Of a stretch of DNA of 64,000 nt, positions 54,397 through 63,128 are shown one piece after another (position 1 is the stretch's first letter; each line of letters begins with the position of its first letter). Origin of the DNA: Maribacter halichondriae. GTDB lineage: Bacteria; Bacteroidota; Bacteroidia; Flavobacteriales; Flavobacteriaceae. The notes under the pieces are model-generated. The model made no database searches. It saw only the letters and a list, made by a program, of their open reading frames with translations, and was not told the origin of the DNA. Made by a program: the position numbers and the translations under genes. The stretch spans positions 1,742,529-1,806,528 of the forward strand of contig NZ_CP107030.1 of the NCBI RefSeq assembly GCF_027474825.1, in the 5' to 3' direction.

Positions 54397-55545
54397 ATGC
54401 TTTTAGATATCCTCATCTTTACAGGAATCCTATTTTCATTTTTGACCGCATTTCTTATATGGTTTCGGTTTACGCCAACGACCTTCAATACACATTTAAT
54501 AGCCAGTTATCTTTTTCTCAACGCCCTATGTACAAGTTTTTATCTTCTGATTGTTTACGGCATCATCAATTACTTTCCTTTCCTATATAAAATACCTGCC
54601 CCTATAAGTTTTTTAATTCCTCCTATTTCCTACATCTATGTACGGGCCGTGTTGTACAATCAACACCGCTTTAAAAAGGTGGATTTCGTTCATTTGATTC
54701 CTTTCATGTTTTTCACAATAAACTATTTACCCTTTTATATGATGGACATGGCTGAAAAAAGTCGGTTGGTTCTAAAGGTTACCCAAGATTTCGAACTCAC
54801 CTATATAATACAAAATGGACTGCTTCCCGAATGGGTCAATATTGTGGCTCGGTCATCTTTGGCTTTTTTATATATAGGCCTACAATGGAAATTGATTTAT
54901 TCATTCTTCAAAAAACATCGAAAAGCCAATTCGAAACAATTTAACGCAGTAAAGAAATGGGTCTATGATTTGAGTATCATGCAGACCTTGTATCTTTTTG
55001 CTCTACTTGTCGTATATATGGCTAATGCATTTCTCGTGGTCTATTCCACGCCTATTGATGATTTTATTCGTATTTCAGCAGGTTTTTTGGTCGGGGCTAC
55101 CTTGTTGTGTATTTCAGGTTATCTCTTATGGAACCCTAAACTATTAATGGGGATGCCAAACTTGGCTATACGTGATAATGAAGTTTCAAAACCTCCAAGA
55201 GAAATACCTTCCGGTTTTGATTTTGAAGCTTTGCACCAGTATTTGGAAGAACATCACCTTTTTTTGAATGCGGACCTTAAAATTCATTTGCTTTCGGAAA
55301 CAGTCGGTATATCGGCAAGAAAAATATCGTACGTCATCGGGGAATCGGAATATAACAACTTCAATGATTACATCAACCACCTTAGAATCGACTATGCCAC
55401 TTCTAGGATACAGAACGATTATTTGACCCATTATTCCGTAGAGGCGTTATCGGAAGTTTCTGGGTTCAATTCAAAAAATGCCTTCTATCGTGCTTTTAAA
55501 AAGGTACATGGGCTTACCCCGGGGCAATATCAGTCAAAAAAATAA
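54397..55545 (+). CDS. AraC-family regulator with membrane N-terminus
   Basis: 382 aa. Residues about 1-250 hold six or seven hydrophobic helices (DILIFTGILFSFLTAFLIWF, LIPFMFFTINYLPFYM, MQTLYLFALLVVYMANAFL, FLVGATLLCISGYLLW), so the sensor is membrane-embedded. The C-terminal part (about 280-382) is an AraC DNA-binding domain with two helix-turn-helix units: IHLLSETVGISARKISYVIG and VEALSEVSGFNSKNAFYRAF, ending VHGLTPGQYQ. This arrangement is frequent in Flavobacteriia. It could regulate the neighbouring receptor, but that is only positional. Start at ATG 54397. Confidence 0.87.
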   Translation: MLLDILIFTGILFSFLTAFLIWFRFTPTTFNTHLIASYLFLNALCTSFYLLIVYGIINYFPFLYKIPAPISFLIPPISYIYVRAVLYNQHRFKKVDFVHLIPFMFFTINYLPFYMMDMAEKSRLVLKVTQDFELTYIIQNGLLPEWVNIVARSSLAFLYIGLQWKLIYSFFKKHRKANSKQFNAVKKWVYDLSIMQTLYLFALLVVYMANAFLVVYSTPIDDFIRISAGFLVGATLLCISGYLLWNPKLLMGMPNLAIRDNEVSKPPREIPSGFDFEALHQYLEEHHLFLNADLKIHLLSETVGISARKISYVIGESEYNNFNDYINHLRIDYATSRIQNDYLTHYSVEALSEVSGFNSKNAFYRAFKKVHGLTPGQYQSKK

Positions 55546-55602
55546 ACTGTCTTTTAATTGATATTTAATTTAAATAATTAATTCTAGAGCAATTCTTCCA
55601 AT

Positions 55603-55974
55603 TTATTTTTTCAGCAAAGTCCTGATTCTCGACAAGAGCTTGTCAACAACAAAAGGTTTGGCAATAACATCAGCAACGCCAATGCGCATCGCTTCATCTA
55701 TAGTCTGTTCCACCTGACCCAAAGCAGACAGTACTATAATCGGAATTTCCTTATATTTCTTTTTAGCAATAGATATAACTTCCATACCAGATTTGTAGGG
55801 AAGCATAATATCCATAAGTATCAAATCGGGTTTAATATTTTGCACCGCCTCTGCACCTTTGTTACCATCTCTAGCTACAACCAATTGAAAGCCTTCTTTT
55901 TCCAATAGGATTTTAAGAAGCGTTATGACCATTTCGTCATCTTCGACAATCAGAATTCTTTTTTTTGCCCTCAT
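55603..55974 (-). CDS. Stand-alone receiver-domain response regulator
   Basis: 123-aa single REC domain, no output domain. Acidic pair in RILIVEDDEMVI, phosphoacceptor Asp55 in LILMDIMLPYKSG, Ser83 in VLSALGQ and Lys106 in VIAKPF are all in place. It overlaps the preceding YaiO-like gene by four bases, so it is the last gene of the HEAT-GT2-YaiO operon. A single-domain receiver in a polysaccharide operon suggests phosphorylation-dependent control of the synthase by protein contact. The cognate kinase is not in the window. Confidence 0.9.
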   Translation of the reverse strand: MRAKKRILIVEDDEMVITLLKILLEKEGFQLVVARDGNKGAEAVQNIKPDLILMDIMLPYKSGMEVISIAKKKYKEIPIIVLSALGQVEQTIDEAMRIGVADVIAKPFVVDKLLSRIRTLLKK

Positions 55975-57221
55975 AGTTTATATTGTAACGACATAAAAAC
56001 ATCGAATTGATTTTGCTTCTTACCTACCACATATTCTTGACGGTTAAAAATCAGCTGGAGGCCTAGTATGAAATGGTCGCTAAAAAGTTTATTGTAGGCC
56101 ATGCCAAATCTGTAGGAGTCCAATGACGCGCGCTCATCGAATTGAATGATGTTCGCACTTTCATCGGGTGAACTTCCATATCCTGATAGAAGGGCCAAAT
56201 AATCATATTTGGTGTTAAAATAATATCTGAAAATTCCGTTAATAGCTGGATATGTTTGCCCATTGTCGAAGAATAAAAACGACTGTAGGTACAACCACGA
56301 GGAACCAAAATATTTACCTATGCCAAGTGCCGATACATAAATATCAGTGTCAACACTTGTTTTGATATAACGACCCCCAAGATCGGCCTCCCAACCAGAA
56401 TCGAAGTAATAAAAATAAGAGGCCGAGAGCAGTAATTCTGGAAATAAAACATCACTACTATGATAGGCGGCCAAATAGGAAATTCCTTTTTTGCCGGTCT
56501 TAATGTACGATTCCAGGCCGTATTGATAACCTGACCTTAGGCTTTCGCCTTGCGAGCGTCTATCGGAATAATTTATTCTTCCTATCAAGGTCAATGGCTT
56601 ACGTTCATGAATGTATTGGAGCCCTGTCAAATGCCAAGGGCCAACCCCGTCTCTATTAAAAATGGAATAGCTATGATCTATGCCTATCCGTTCTGAGGAA
56701 TGTTTAGACTTTTCATCCCTTAATAATTTTTGTAATCTACCGTCTGAAGGATACTTTTCGACCAACTGTTCTAGATAGGCCGTTAAAGCCTCATCATCTT
56801 CCTTAAGCTGTAGCACCTTTAGTTTGCTCGAGTAAAATTCTTTATCACCAGGGTACTTTTCCATGGCCTCTTGAATGGTTTGCAAAGCATCTTCATAGTT
56901 TTCAGCCTCTATTTCCAATTTGATGGAATTGGTAAAGGCATCTTTGTAGACCGGAGCATTTTCGATAACCTGCTTAAAATAATATTGGGCACTTTCTATC
57001 TTCTTCGTCTTTGTAAAGACACGGCCTAGCAACATATGAAAATCATAGTAGTCGGGCGAAAGCTTAATACCCAGCCTTCCTTGTTCGATAGCCTTTTCAT
57101 ACTCCTGCGACTTTAGGCTTTTCGTCGCCTCTATTAAGAGGCTATCGGTATTGATTTTTTGCCCGAAAGAAGACAAAGTAAAAGAACTGCTTAGGATTAA
57201 TAATACGATGTATTTCTGCAT
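55971..57221 (-). CDS. TPR plus outer-membrane beta-barrel protein (YaiO/PgaA-like)
   Basis: 416 aa with a signal peptide (LLILSSSFTLSSFGQ). Residues about 25-180 are tetratricopeptide repeats (YEKAIEQGRLGIKLSPDYYD, YEDALQTIQEAMEKYPGDKE). From about 190 the chain alternates as a small outer-membrane barrel (GISYLAAYHSSDVLFPELLL, FILGLQLIFNRQEYVVGKK) and ends with an aromatic-like SLQYKL. This is the YaiO architecture, and similar to exporters such as PgaA, where TPRs bind the nascent polymer. The gene follows the GT2 synthase by two bases and overlaps the receiver gene, consistent with an export pore for the GT2 product. Confidence 0.85.
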   Translation of the reverse strand: MQKYIVLLILSSSFTLSSFGQKINTDSLLIEATKSLKSQEYEKAIEQGRLGIKLSPDYYDFHMLLGRVFTKTKKIESAQYYFKQVIENAPVYKDAFTNSIKLEIEAENYEDALQTIQEAMEKYPGDKEFYSSKLKVLQLKEDDEALTAYLEQLVEKYPSDGRLQKLLRDEKSKHSSERIGIDHSYSIFNRDGVGPWHLTGLQYIHERKPLTLIGRINYSDRRSQGESLRSGYQYGLESYIKTGKKGISYLAAYHSSDVLFPELLLSASYFYYFDSGWEADLGGRYIKTSVDTDIYVSALGIGKYFGSSWLYLQSFLFFDNGQTYPAINGIFRYYFNTKYDYLALLSGYGSSPDESANIIQFDERASLDSYRFGMAYNKLFSDHFILGLQLIFNRQEYVVGKKQNQFDVFMSLQYKL

Positions 57222-57223
57222 AA

Positions 57224-58648
57224 TTATTTAACAGTTTTAAATCCTTTACGAACCATGACGCCCCATTTCTGTTTTTTGTTCACTAGATAGTGTATGTATC
57301 CCTTAATGGAGGCAAAAACGTTCAGGGGATGGTATACTATTGGTTCAATGAAAACGGTGAGAATCAAAGACAGCATTTCTTTGACGCTTGCATAGTGTTT
57401 ATAAAAAAGTTGGTCCACCAAGACAGAGAGCAAGGTTATCGATGCATAGAATAAATAGACTGCAAGTGCAACGTACATCATGGTTCCAAAATCTATATCA
57501 AAATAGAATATGTTTATTACAAGCACAATGATTCCAAGCATCTCGATAATAGGTACGGCTAATTCAAAGAATACGAAATATGGGAAAGCGATACTGCCAG
57601 TTCTACCATATTTGGGGTTGAACATGATGTGTTTGTGAATATTCAAAGTCTGGATCAAACCACGGCCCCATCTTGTGCGCTGCCTTATAAAAACTGGCAA
57701 GGTACTGGGCACTTCTGTCCAGCATAAGGTCTCAGGTACATATTTAACAAGGAATTCTTCATTTTTGAGATGCATCAATTGGCGCATGCGCAAAATCAAA
57801 TCCAAGTCCTCCCCTAAAGATTTATGCCAATATCCTCCGGCCTCTATTGCAGTTTCTGTATGGAACATTCCAAGGCCGCCCGATACCAATAAAAGGCTGT
57901 TGATTTGAGTCCATGCCATTCTTCCATATAAATAAGATCTTATGTATTCAAGCTCTTGAAAACGGGCAAAAAAATTTGTCGGAAAATGTGATTTATACAA
58001 CATGCCATCCTTGAACTCACAAGCATTTGATATGCGAATCATTGCACCGCTGGCAATTACTTTCTCCGTATTTTCAATAAATGGTTTGACTAGTGTTGAA
58101 ATGGTGTCTTTTCTCAAAATACAATCAACATCGGTACAAATGAAAATCGGGTACTTTGCCGAATTTATTCCTGCATTGGAACCATCTGCCTTACTACCCC
58201 CATTTTTCTTATCGACTACCAACAATTTTGAATACACCGGGTTGGTCGACCGGTAATGCCCTTTTACCGGTTGTGTAACTATTTTTTCCTGATAAAAAAA
58301 GTTAACCTTTACCAGACTAAATTCTATTATGAGTTTTTGAAGGGTATCATCGGTACTTCCGTCATTAATTATTACCACTTCGAATTTCGGGTATTCCTGC
58401 GAAAGTAACGATTTTACGTTATAGACAATCGTTGTGGACTCATTGTACGCCGGTGCGACAATCGACACGCCCACGGTATGGTTTGATTTTATCAAAACCT
58501 TTTTGTTCAAAAAATACTTCGATCGGTAATACTTCTTAATGGCCTGATAGGCCAGTATGCCAAGTATAAGGTATACGGTGATATAGGCCGATGCATAAAA
58601 TACCCCGAAGATTTCAAACCCGTTGATTATTTTCTCTAGTAAGTTCAA
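57224..58648 (-). CDS. Processive family-2 glycosyltransferase (PgaC/cellulose-synthase-like)
   Basis: 474-aa membrane synthase. After an N-terminal helix (ASAYITVYLILGILAYQAI) the catalytic domain has VSIVAPAYNESTTIVYNV, IINDGSTDDT, the metal Asp pair in ICTDVDC, SLGEDLDLILRMRQ, and QRTRWGRGL (QxxRW), i.e. the D, DxD, D, QxxRW set of processive GT2 enzymes. Four or more C-terminal helices follow (YFVFFELAVPIIEMLGIIVL and others). Such enzymes polymerise and export a polysaccharide such as poly-N-acetylglucosamine or hyaluronan-like chains. It overlaps the HEAT gene by four bases and precedes the YaiO gene by two. No deacetylase or cyclic-di-GMP PilZ module is present. Confidence 0.9.
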   Translation of the reverse strand: MNLLEKIINGFEIFGVFYASAYITVYLILGILAYQAIKKYYRSKYFLNKKVLIKSNHTVGVSIVAPAYNESTTIVYNVKSLLSQEYPKFEVVIINDGSTDDTLQKLIIEFSLVKVNFFYQEKIVTQPVKGHYRSTNPVYSKLLVVDKKNGGSKADGSNAGINSAKYPIFICTDVDCILRKDTISTLVKPFIENTEKVIASGAMIRISNACEFKDGMLYKSHFPTNFFARFQELEYIRSYLYGRMAWTQINSLLLVSGGLGMFHTETAIEAGGYWHKSLGEDLDLILRMRQLMHLKNEEFLVKYVPETLCWTEVPSTLPVFIRQRTRWGRGLIQTLNIHKHIMFNPKYGRTGSIAFPYFVFFELAVPIIEMLGIIVLVINIFYFDIDFGTMMYVALAVYLFYASITLLSVLVDQLFYKHYASVKEMLSLILTVFIEPIVYHPLNVFASIKGYIHYLVNKKQKWGVMVRKGFKTVK

Positions 58649-59874
58649 ATCAAATATAGGTCTTTAACGTGTTTCACCATGCCCTCTATGGTCTTGTCGT
58701 TCGGGATTTTTGGCTCTAATGAACGTTCAAAAAAGTCAGGGTCCAGGGCATTGATGCTACCGACCATTTCAAATTTAATGTCCGAATCTTGCTCTTGTTT
58801 CAAAAGGGACTTCAAAAAGTTCGCCGCTTCTTGGTTACCGATATTTTTAAGGCTTTTTAAAATATTGACCTTTACAGCCTTGTTCTGTTCGATACTGTAC
58901 TGGGTAATCAATAATTCGTTCGCTTCCGTCATATTAAGTTTCCCTACAGCCTTTATAGCTTCACCTCTTACTCTAAAATTCGAGAACCATATCAACTTGC
59001 ATATTTGTTTCAAAGAAAGTTTTGCTTTGTAGAGCACCAAAAGCTTTATGCCCAGCACCACAATCGACGTGTTTTTGCTCTTAAGAAGTTTCTCGGTGTT
59101 CTTTGGCATTTCAGGGCGGCTTTGGTAAATAATGTCTAGAATTTTCATTTCATCGGCCTTGGTCAAGGGCTCGTCAAAATCCCGTAACGCCGCGAATTTC
59201 TCTGGTGCCAAGGTTACCAAGGCAATCAATGCATTTGATTTGAGTTCGGGGTTGTCGTCATGTAAGAAAGTTCTTATTTGTTTTCTTTTAGAACGATCCA
59301 TCATTCGCTGTAGTCGATAAATACCCAATGATTTGTAATGCCATTTTTTATGCCTAAGCAATTGGTAGCTGACTTTATCGAACCCGAACAATCTGAAAAT
59401 TTCGCGATGCTGTTCACTGTCGACCTGAAAAATCAGGTTCATATCAAGGATTTTGGTCAACATATAGTCATTGCACCATTTTTTATGAAAGGGAATCAGG
59501 TGTTTGAATTCTTCTATTTTCTCTTTCATTTGACTTTTACTTGTCGTGGAAAAAATAAGCTCCATCAGAAGTGTGTTCGTGGCATCTTCAATACTCTTCT
59601 TCCTTTTTTCAAGTTCAATACCCAGATATTGATTGCGGAGTAAAAGCAGTACGGCAACGATCGTCAATACCAATAAAAAGGGAACGATTATGAATTTTAC
59701 TATGGCAATGGGCAAGTCGTTTTCATCAAATGATGCAGGTAAATATAGACTGACGACCGATACAGAGTTCGACGAAAAGCCCAACCAATAATTAGATTCC
59801 GAAAAGAATTCAAGAATCAGAAGTAGTTTAAAAAACGGCTGGTAAAATACGAATGGAATGCAAGCTATCTTCAC
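58645..59874 (-). CDS. Membrane-anchored HEAT-repeat protein
   Basis: 409 aa. An N-terminal region contains a hydrophobic segment (IVKFIIVPFLLVLTIVAVLLLLRNQYL, about 55-82); the first 50 residues are partly hydrophobic and could hold another helix. The remainder is helical with HEAT-like pairs: HDDNPELKSNALIALVTLAP, FSNFRVRGEAIKAVGKLN, QNKAVKVNILKSLKNIGNQE and QDSDIKFEMVGSINALDPDF. No enzyme motif. It is the first gene of the operon, overlapping the GT2 gene by four bases (ATGA). HEAT proteins scaffold others, so it may contact the receiver protein or the synthase. Divergent from lepA. Confidence 0.75.
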   Translation of the reverse strand: MKIACIPFVFYQPFFKLLLILEFFSESNYWLGFSSNSVSVVSLYLPASFDENDLPIAIVKFIIVPFLLVLTIVAVLLLLRNQYLGIELEKRKKSIEDATNTLLMELIFSTTSKSQMKEKIEEFKHLIPFHKKWCNDYMLTKILDMNLIFQVDSEQHREIFRLFGFDKVSYQLLRHKKWHYKSLGIYRLQRMMDRSKRKQIRTFLHDDNPELKSNALIALVTLAPEKFAALRDFDEPLTKADEMKILDIIYQSRPEMPKNTEKLLKSKNTSIVVLGIKLLVLYKAKLSLKQICKLIWFSNFRVRGEAIKAVGKLNMTEANELLITQYSIEQNKAVKVNILKSLKNIGNQEAANFLKSLLKQEQDSDIKFEMVGSINALDPDFFERSLEPKIPNDKTIEGMVKHVKDLYLI

Positions 59875-60058
59875 GCAACATAGGGTTCAATTACTTTGAC
59901 TTTGATGCTTTAGAAGGGGGAAAGCGGCTGCAAAGATAAGATATATAATTTATCTTTGAATGTTTGGAACCAAAGGAAAACGGTATTTCATCGAAATATG
60001 AATATCCAATGAATCGGTAATTTTCCTTTTGATTAGATTTTGTGAATGACATAACTAA

Positions 60059-60087
60059 TTGGTCCGCCTCAAATTAGTGTATCTTTG
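60059..60087 (+). promoter_or_regulatory. Promoter of lepA
   Basis: TTG at 60059-60061 and TATCTTTG at 60080-60087 match the Bacteroidota -33 (TTG) and -7 (TAnnTTTG) elements with an 18-base spacer. The lepA ATG follows at 60113. This is the best promoter match in the window. Confidence 0.65.
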
Positions 60088-60112
60088 CAGGCTTAAATAC
60101 TGTTTTTTTGCT

Positions 60113-60250
60113 ATGAAGAACATTCGAAATTTCTGTATCATTGCCCATATCGATCATGGTAAAAGTACCTTGGCCGATCGCTTGCTGGATTTTACGGGAT
60201 CGGTAACCGAACGTGAAAAAAGAACAATTATTGGACAGTATGGATCTTGA
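60113..60250 (+). CDS. lepA: Elongation factor 4 (LepA), N-terminal piece before a frameshift
   Basis: Opens with ATG 60113, [20 protein letters not shown], the GTP-binding P-loop (AHIDHGKST) of LepA, then [16 protein letters not shown]. The family continues [20 protein letters not shown], which lies in another frame beginning at the A6 run at 60213-60223 (GAAAAAAG). Two added A residues would give REKKEQLL with correct spacing relative to other LepA proteins. As sequenced, the frame ends at 60250 after a few foreign residues. LepA acts on the ribosome as a back-translocase-like GTPase and is broadly conserved, so an assembly error is the preferred reading. Confidence 0.88.
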   Translation: MKNIRNFCIIAHIDHGKSTLADRLLDFTGSVTEREKRTIIGQYGS

Positions 60251-61907
60251 GCGTGAGCGTGGTATTACGATCAAGAGCCACGCCATTCAAATGGACTATA
60301 CCTATCAGGGCGAGCAATATATCCTAAACCTAATCGACACGCCAGGGCACGTAGATTTTTCCTACGAAGTTTCGCGATCTATAGCGGCCTGTGAGGGGGC
60401 TTTGCTAGTTGTAGATGCGGCCCAAAGCATTCAGGCCCAGACCATTTCAAATTTATATTTGGCTCTTGAAAACGACCTAGAGATCATTCCTGTTTTGAAT
60501 AAAGTGGATTTACCAAGCGCGAGTCCTGAGGAAGTTACAGATGACATTGTCGATCTTTTGGGGTGTAAGCCTGAAGAGGTAATCCCGGCCAGTGCCAAGA
60601 CGGGTATCGGTATCGAAGAAATACTGACTGCGATTATTGAACGTATTCCAGCACCAAAAGGAAATCTTGATGAGTCGCTACAGGCTTTGGTTTTCGATTC
60701 GGTCTATAATCCGTTTCGCGGTGTGGAAACTTATTTTAGGGTCATCAACGGAGAAATCAAAAAAGGACAGAAAATAAAATTTGTCGCCACAGATAAAAGT
60801 TATTTCGCCGATGAGGTCGGTACTTTAAAACTCGTGCAACATCCAAAGCAAAGTATCAAGGCGGGTGATGTAGGCTATCTGATTACAGGAATAAAGGATG
60901 CCCGCGAAGTAAAAGTAGGCGATACGATTACCGATTCTGCAAACCCTACAAAAAACCCGATCGAAGGTTTTGAGGATGTAAAACCCATGGTATTTGCCGG
61001 AATCTACCCCGTAGATACTGAAGATTTCGAAGAGCTTCGTTCCTCCATGGAAAAATTACAGTTGAACGATGCCTCGCTGGTTTTTACACCTGAAAGTAGT
61101 GCCGCGTTGGGCTTTGGATTTCGTTGTGGTTTCCTAGGAATGCTACATATGGAAATCATTCAAGAACGTTTGGAACGCGAATTTGACATGACCGTCATCA
61201 CCACGGTGCCCAACGTAAGCTATCATGCCTATACGAGAAAAGATCCCGAGACACCGCTTATAGTGAACAATCCCTCAGATCTTCCAGACCCATCGACTGT
61301 CGACCGGGTAGAGGAACCTTACATTAAGGCCACCATTATTACCAAATCTGATTTCGTTGGCAATGTAATGTCTTTGTGTATCGATAAACGAGGCTTGATT
61401 ACGAATCAAACTTATTTAACTACCGATAGGGTGGAGCTGACTTTTGATATGCCCTTGGCGGAAATCGTTTTCGACTTCTACGATCGATTGAAAACTGTTT
61501 CAAAAGGATATGCGTCGTTCGATTATACCCCCATCGGAATGCGTGTTTCTAAACTCGTACGTGTGGATATCCTCTTAAACTCGCAACCCGTGGATGCCCT
61601 TTCGGCTTTGATACACTTTGATAATGCCGTGAATATCGGTAAAAAAATGTGCGAGAAGTTAAAGGAGCTTATTCCTAGGCAGCAATTCGATATACCAATA
61701 CAGGCGGCTATAGGCGCCAAAATTATTTCGCGTGAAACAATAAAGGCCTTGCGAAAAGATGTGACCGCCAAGTGTTACGGTGGCGATATTTCACGTAAGC
61801 GAAAACTGCTCGAAAAACAGAAAAAAGGAAAGAAACGTATGCGTCAGGTGGGCAATGTGGAGATTCCGCAGCAGGCGTTTATGGCAGTACTGAAGTTGAA
61901 TGATTAA
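60213..61907 (+). CDS. lepA: Elongation factor 4 (LepA), main part
   Basis: 564 aa in the frame after the break; GTG 60213 is not the true start. It contains the remaining G motifs ([39 protein letters not shown]), the middle domains ([20 protein letters not shown]), and the C-terminal LepA-specific domain with [25 protein letters not shown], and [12 protein letters not shown] at the end. With the N-terminal piece the total is near 600 residues as usual. Its stop overlaps the possible upstream start of the GH16 gene by eight bases. Confidence 0.92.
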   Translation: MKKEQLLDSMDLERERGITIKSHAIQMDYTYQGEQYILNLIDTPGHVDFSYEVSRSIAACEGALLVVDAAQSIQAQTISNLYLALENDLEIIPVLNKVDLPSASPEEVTDDIVDLLGCKPEEVIPASAKTGIGIEEILTAIIERIPAPKGNLDESLQALVFDSVYNPFRGVETYFRVINGEIKKGQKIKFVATDKSYFADEVGTLKLVQHPKQSIKAGDVGYLITGIKDAREVKVGDTITDSANPTKNPIEGFEDVKPMVFAGIYPVDTEDFEELRSSMEKLQLNDASLVFTPESSAALGFGFRCGFLGMLHMEIIQERLEREFDMTVITTVPNVSYHAYTRKDPETPLIVNNPSDLPDPSTVDRVEEPYIKATIITKSDFVGNVMSLCIDKRGLITNQTYLTTDRVELTFDMPLAEIVFDFYDRLKTVSKGYASFDYTPIGMRVSKLVRVDILLNSQPVDALSALIHFDNAVNIGKKMCEKLKELIPRQQFDIPIQAAIGAKIISRETIKALRKDVTAKCYGGDISRKRKLLEKQKKGKKRMRQVGNVEIPQQAFMAVLKLND

Positions 61908-61926
61908 TTTCAATACCATATTCAAT

Positions 61927-62748
61927 ATGAGGATTTTTGTTTTCATACTCGTTGCCATATTGAGTTGGACCGTTCCCGCTCATGCACAAAATAAAAATCA
62001 ATCTTTTCAGAATGACATTACGAATGAGATGGATGGATGGACTTTAATTTGGGAGGATAGTTTTGATAAAAAGCGTTTAGACCGATCCAAATGGAATATC
62101 ATTGAGCGCAATAAGGCTGATTGGGGCAATTATATGTCCAGCAAAAAAGGGCTCATTCGCATAAGAGACGAGAAATTACACTTGCGTGGTATTGTCAATA
62201 AAAAGAGAAAGCATGATACGGTGCCCTTCTTGACCGGGGGAATAGACAGTAAAGGCAAATTTGCCTTCCAATATGGAAAAATAGAGATTCACGCTAAACT
62301 AGAACAGGCACAAGGCGCTTGGCCTGCTCTATGGATGTTAGCGAATAAACCAAAATATGGGGAATATCCGAGAAATGGGGAAATAGACTTGATGGAGCAC
62401 TTGAATTTCGAAAACAAGATATATCAAACTGTTCATTCATACTATACCCTCGAATTGAACGGAGAGGGTAATCCTCCAAATTCAGCTACTCCAGAGGCAA
62501 ATACTGCCAAGTTCAATACGTATGGCATGGAATGGTATCCAGATAAATTGGTCTTTACATTAAATGGTAAGGAAACCTTTACCTATCCGAAGTTAGAAAA
62601 TGTTAACGCTGCACAATGGCCCTTCGACCAGCCTTTTTATATCATGATGGATATGCAACTTGGTGGAAAATGGGTAGGTCAAGTTGAACCCAAAGACTTA
62701 CCTGTTCAGATGATAATTGATTGGGTGAAGGTCTACAAGCAAAAATAG
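61927..62748 (+). CDS. GH16 laminarinase-like glycoside hydrolase
   Basis: 273-aa secreted enzyme; ATG 61927 gives signal peptide MRIFVFILVAILSWTVPAHA, and the upstream ATG at 61900 overlaps lepA. The GH16 active site NGEIDLMEHL is present with Glu152, Asp154 and Glu157 (E-I-D-x-x-E). Preceding GKIEIHAKLEQAQGAWPALW and following YGMEWYPDKLVFTLNGKET are typical of beta-1,3-glucanases. The single-domain chain lacks a carbohydrate-binding module or sorting tail. Laminarin or mixed-linkage glucan is the likely substrate. Confidence 0.9.
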   Translation: MRIFVFILVAILSWTVPAHAQNKNQSFQNDITNEMDGWTLIWEDSFDKKRLDRSKWNIIERNKADWGNYMSSKKGLIRIRDEKLHLRGIVNKKRKHDTVPFLTGGIDSKGKFAFQYGKIEIHAKLEQAQGAWPALWMLANKPKYGEYPRNGEIDLMEHLNFENKIYQTVHSYYTLELNGEGNPPNSATPEANTAKFNTYGMEWYPDKLVFTLNGKETFTYPKLENVNAAQWPFDQPFYIMMDMQLGGKWVGQVEPKDLPVQMIIDWVKVYKQK

Positions 62749-62841
62749 GAAGTTGAAATTTTTTCCTACATTTTTTATAGTCCGATACAATTTTTAAGCC
62801 CGGTTCCAGTTTTAAATAGGTAGTATTTAGTTCCCAAATCA

Positions 62842-63075
62842 ATGACAACCTATATTGCCCAATTTGTTGCTAGGCATCGCCTGATTCAAATCGAACAGAA
62901 TTCCATTTTTACGTGGAGACAAGAAGGAGGAGAAATCGATGAATCACTTCTTGTGGAAAAAATCAAAAGGGAGTCTTCCCTCTTTTTCTATCAACTTGTT
63001 GCCGGAAAAAATTATGAAATATCATGGGAAGATATTTCGATTACCGTCTGGAAAACCCAACCCTTTCTAGGGTAG
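62842..63075 (+). CDS. Small hypothetical protein
   Basis: 77 aa, MTTYIAQFVARHRLIQIEQN..., no recognised domain, no signal peptide. It has a plausible mixed composition, and ends KTQPFLG. Between GH16 (94 bases upstream) and the DUF4038 gene (53 bases downstream) on the same strand. It might be real; nothing suggests function. Confidence 0.4.
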   Translation: MTTYIAQFVARHRLIQIEQNSIFTWRQEGGEIDESLLVEKIKRESSLFFYQLVAGKNYEISWEDISITVWKTQPFLG

Positions 63076-63128
63076 TAATCTCAATACCTACCTATTTTAT
63101 ATTTATATTCATCCTCTAAATCAAGAGG

